Shown: in pieces, positions 5,241 through 5,331 of the stretch | How the letters are laid out: every line of letters starts with the position of its first letter | Position numbering within the stretch: position 1 is the first letter of the stretch | NCBI GenBank assembly: GCA_031283825.1 | Contig: JAITAZ010000194.1 | Coordinates: 1 to 5,331 of the forward strand | Source of the DNA: Planctomycetaceae bacterium | GTDB lineage: Bacteria; Planctomycetota; Planctomycetia; Pirellulales; Thermoguttaceae | Reading direction: 5' to 3' | DNA: 5,331 bases | Made by a program: the position numbers and the translations under genes | The notes under the pieces: model-generated | The model's database searches: none | What the model saw: only the letters and a program-made list of their open reading frames with translations | Told to the model about the DNA's origin: nothing

Positions 5241-5331
5241 ATGCCGCGTATTCATAAATTTGATAATGGACTTATTTTACTAGCGGATTCTGTTAGTTGG
5301 GCGGAATCTGTATCTTATGTATTATCTGTTC
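5241..5331 (+). CDS. M16 (insulinase/pitrilysin-like) peptidase, N-terminal fragment
   Basis: Thirty codons are visible before the window ends. 'FDNGLILLADS' (residues 7-17), followed by 'ESVSYVLSV' (22-30), matches the opening of M16 peptidases, where a strand with L-x-N-G-L is followed by a spacer and S-V-x-x-x-x-x-V before the G-S-R-x-E region. Family members are zinc peptidases using an inverted HxxEH motif, which would lie about 20-30 residues beyond the window. Catalytic status therefore cannot be judged. There is no Shine-Dalgarno sequence, and the ATG directly follows the nine-mer repeats. No upstream in-frame start looks better. No signal peptide is evident, so a cytoplasmic or PqqL/YmxG-like processing role is possible. 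Confidence 0.72.
   Translation, partial: MPRIHKFDNGLILLADSVSWAESVSYVLSV

Overview
The window is 5.3 kb of AT-rich bacterial DNA (roughly 40% GC by eye), with every recognisable gene on the + strand and long, repeat-packed gaps between genes. The protein content fits a low-GC member of the Planctomycetota best: a DUF3299 protein with a multi-pass N-terminal membrane domain, a DUF58 protein of the 'HGFSVEF.EHR.Y..GDD' type, a Gfo/Idh/MocA oxidoreductase tail and an M16 peptidase start. This assignment is an inference from family flavour, with no rRNA or marker gene to confirm it.

Layout: 2-121, C-terminal end of a Gfo/Idh/MocA-type oxidoreductase; 122-391, a ~270 bp imperfect palindrome whose outer arms are tandem heptamers; 433-1779, an FtsX/MacB-type ABC transporter permease with an acidic/His-rich loop; 1780-1955, an AT-rich gap with a tandem 13-mer; 1956-2657, a DUF3299 protein with three to four membrane segments; 2763-3272, a NUDIX hydrolase of the ADP-ribose pyrophosphatase type; 3281-3555, palindromic composite repeat A; 3655-4548, a DUF58 protein with a vWA-like metal site; 4749-5118, composite repeat B, holding three hairpin repeats and 20 bp terminal inverted repeats; 5241-5331, the first 30 codons of an M16 (insulinase-like) peptidase, cut by the window edge.

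How genes relate: the permease and the DUF3299 protein make the most meaningful pair. The combination of FtsX-type permease, metal-ligand-rich loop and DUF3299 recalls zinc-regulated transport loci (Zrg-type) of gammaproteobacteria, although no ATPase or substrate-binding gene is visible here. The NUDIX, DUF58 and M16 genes look like independent units separated by repeats rather than one operon.

Two signals are not explained by ordinary annotation. (1) In all six genes third codon positions run from G/T-ending near the start to A/C-ending near the stop. (2) Composite repeats A and B share both outer ends in the same orientation, yet carry a nearly identical 59 bp core in opposite orientations.
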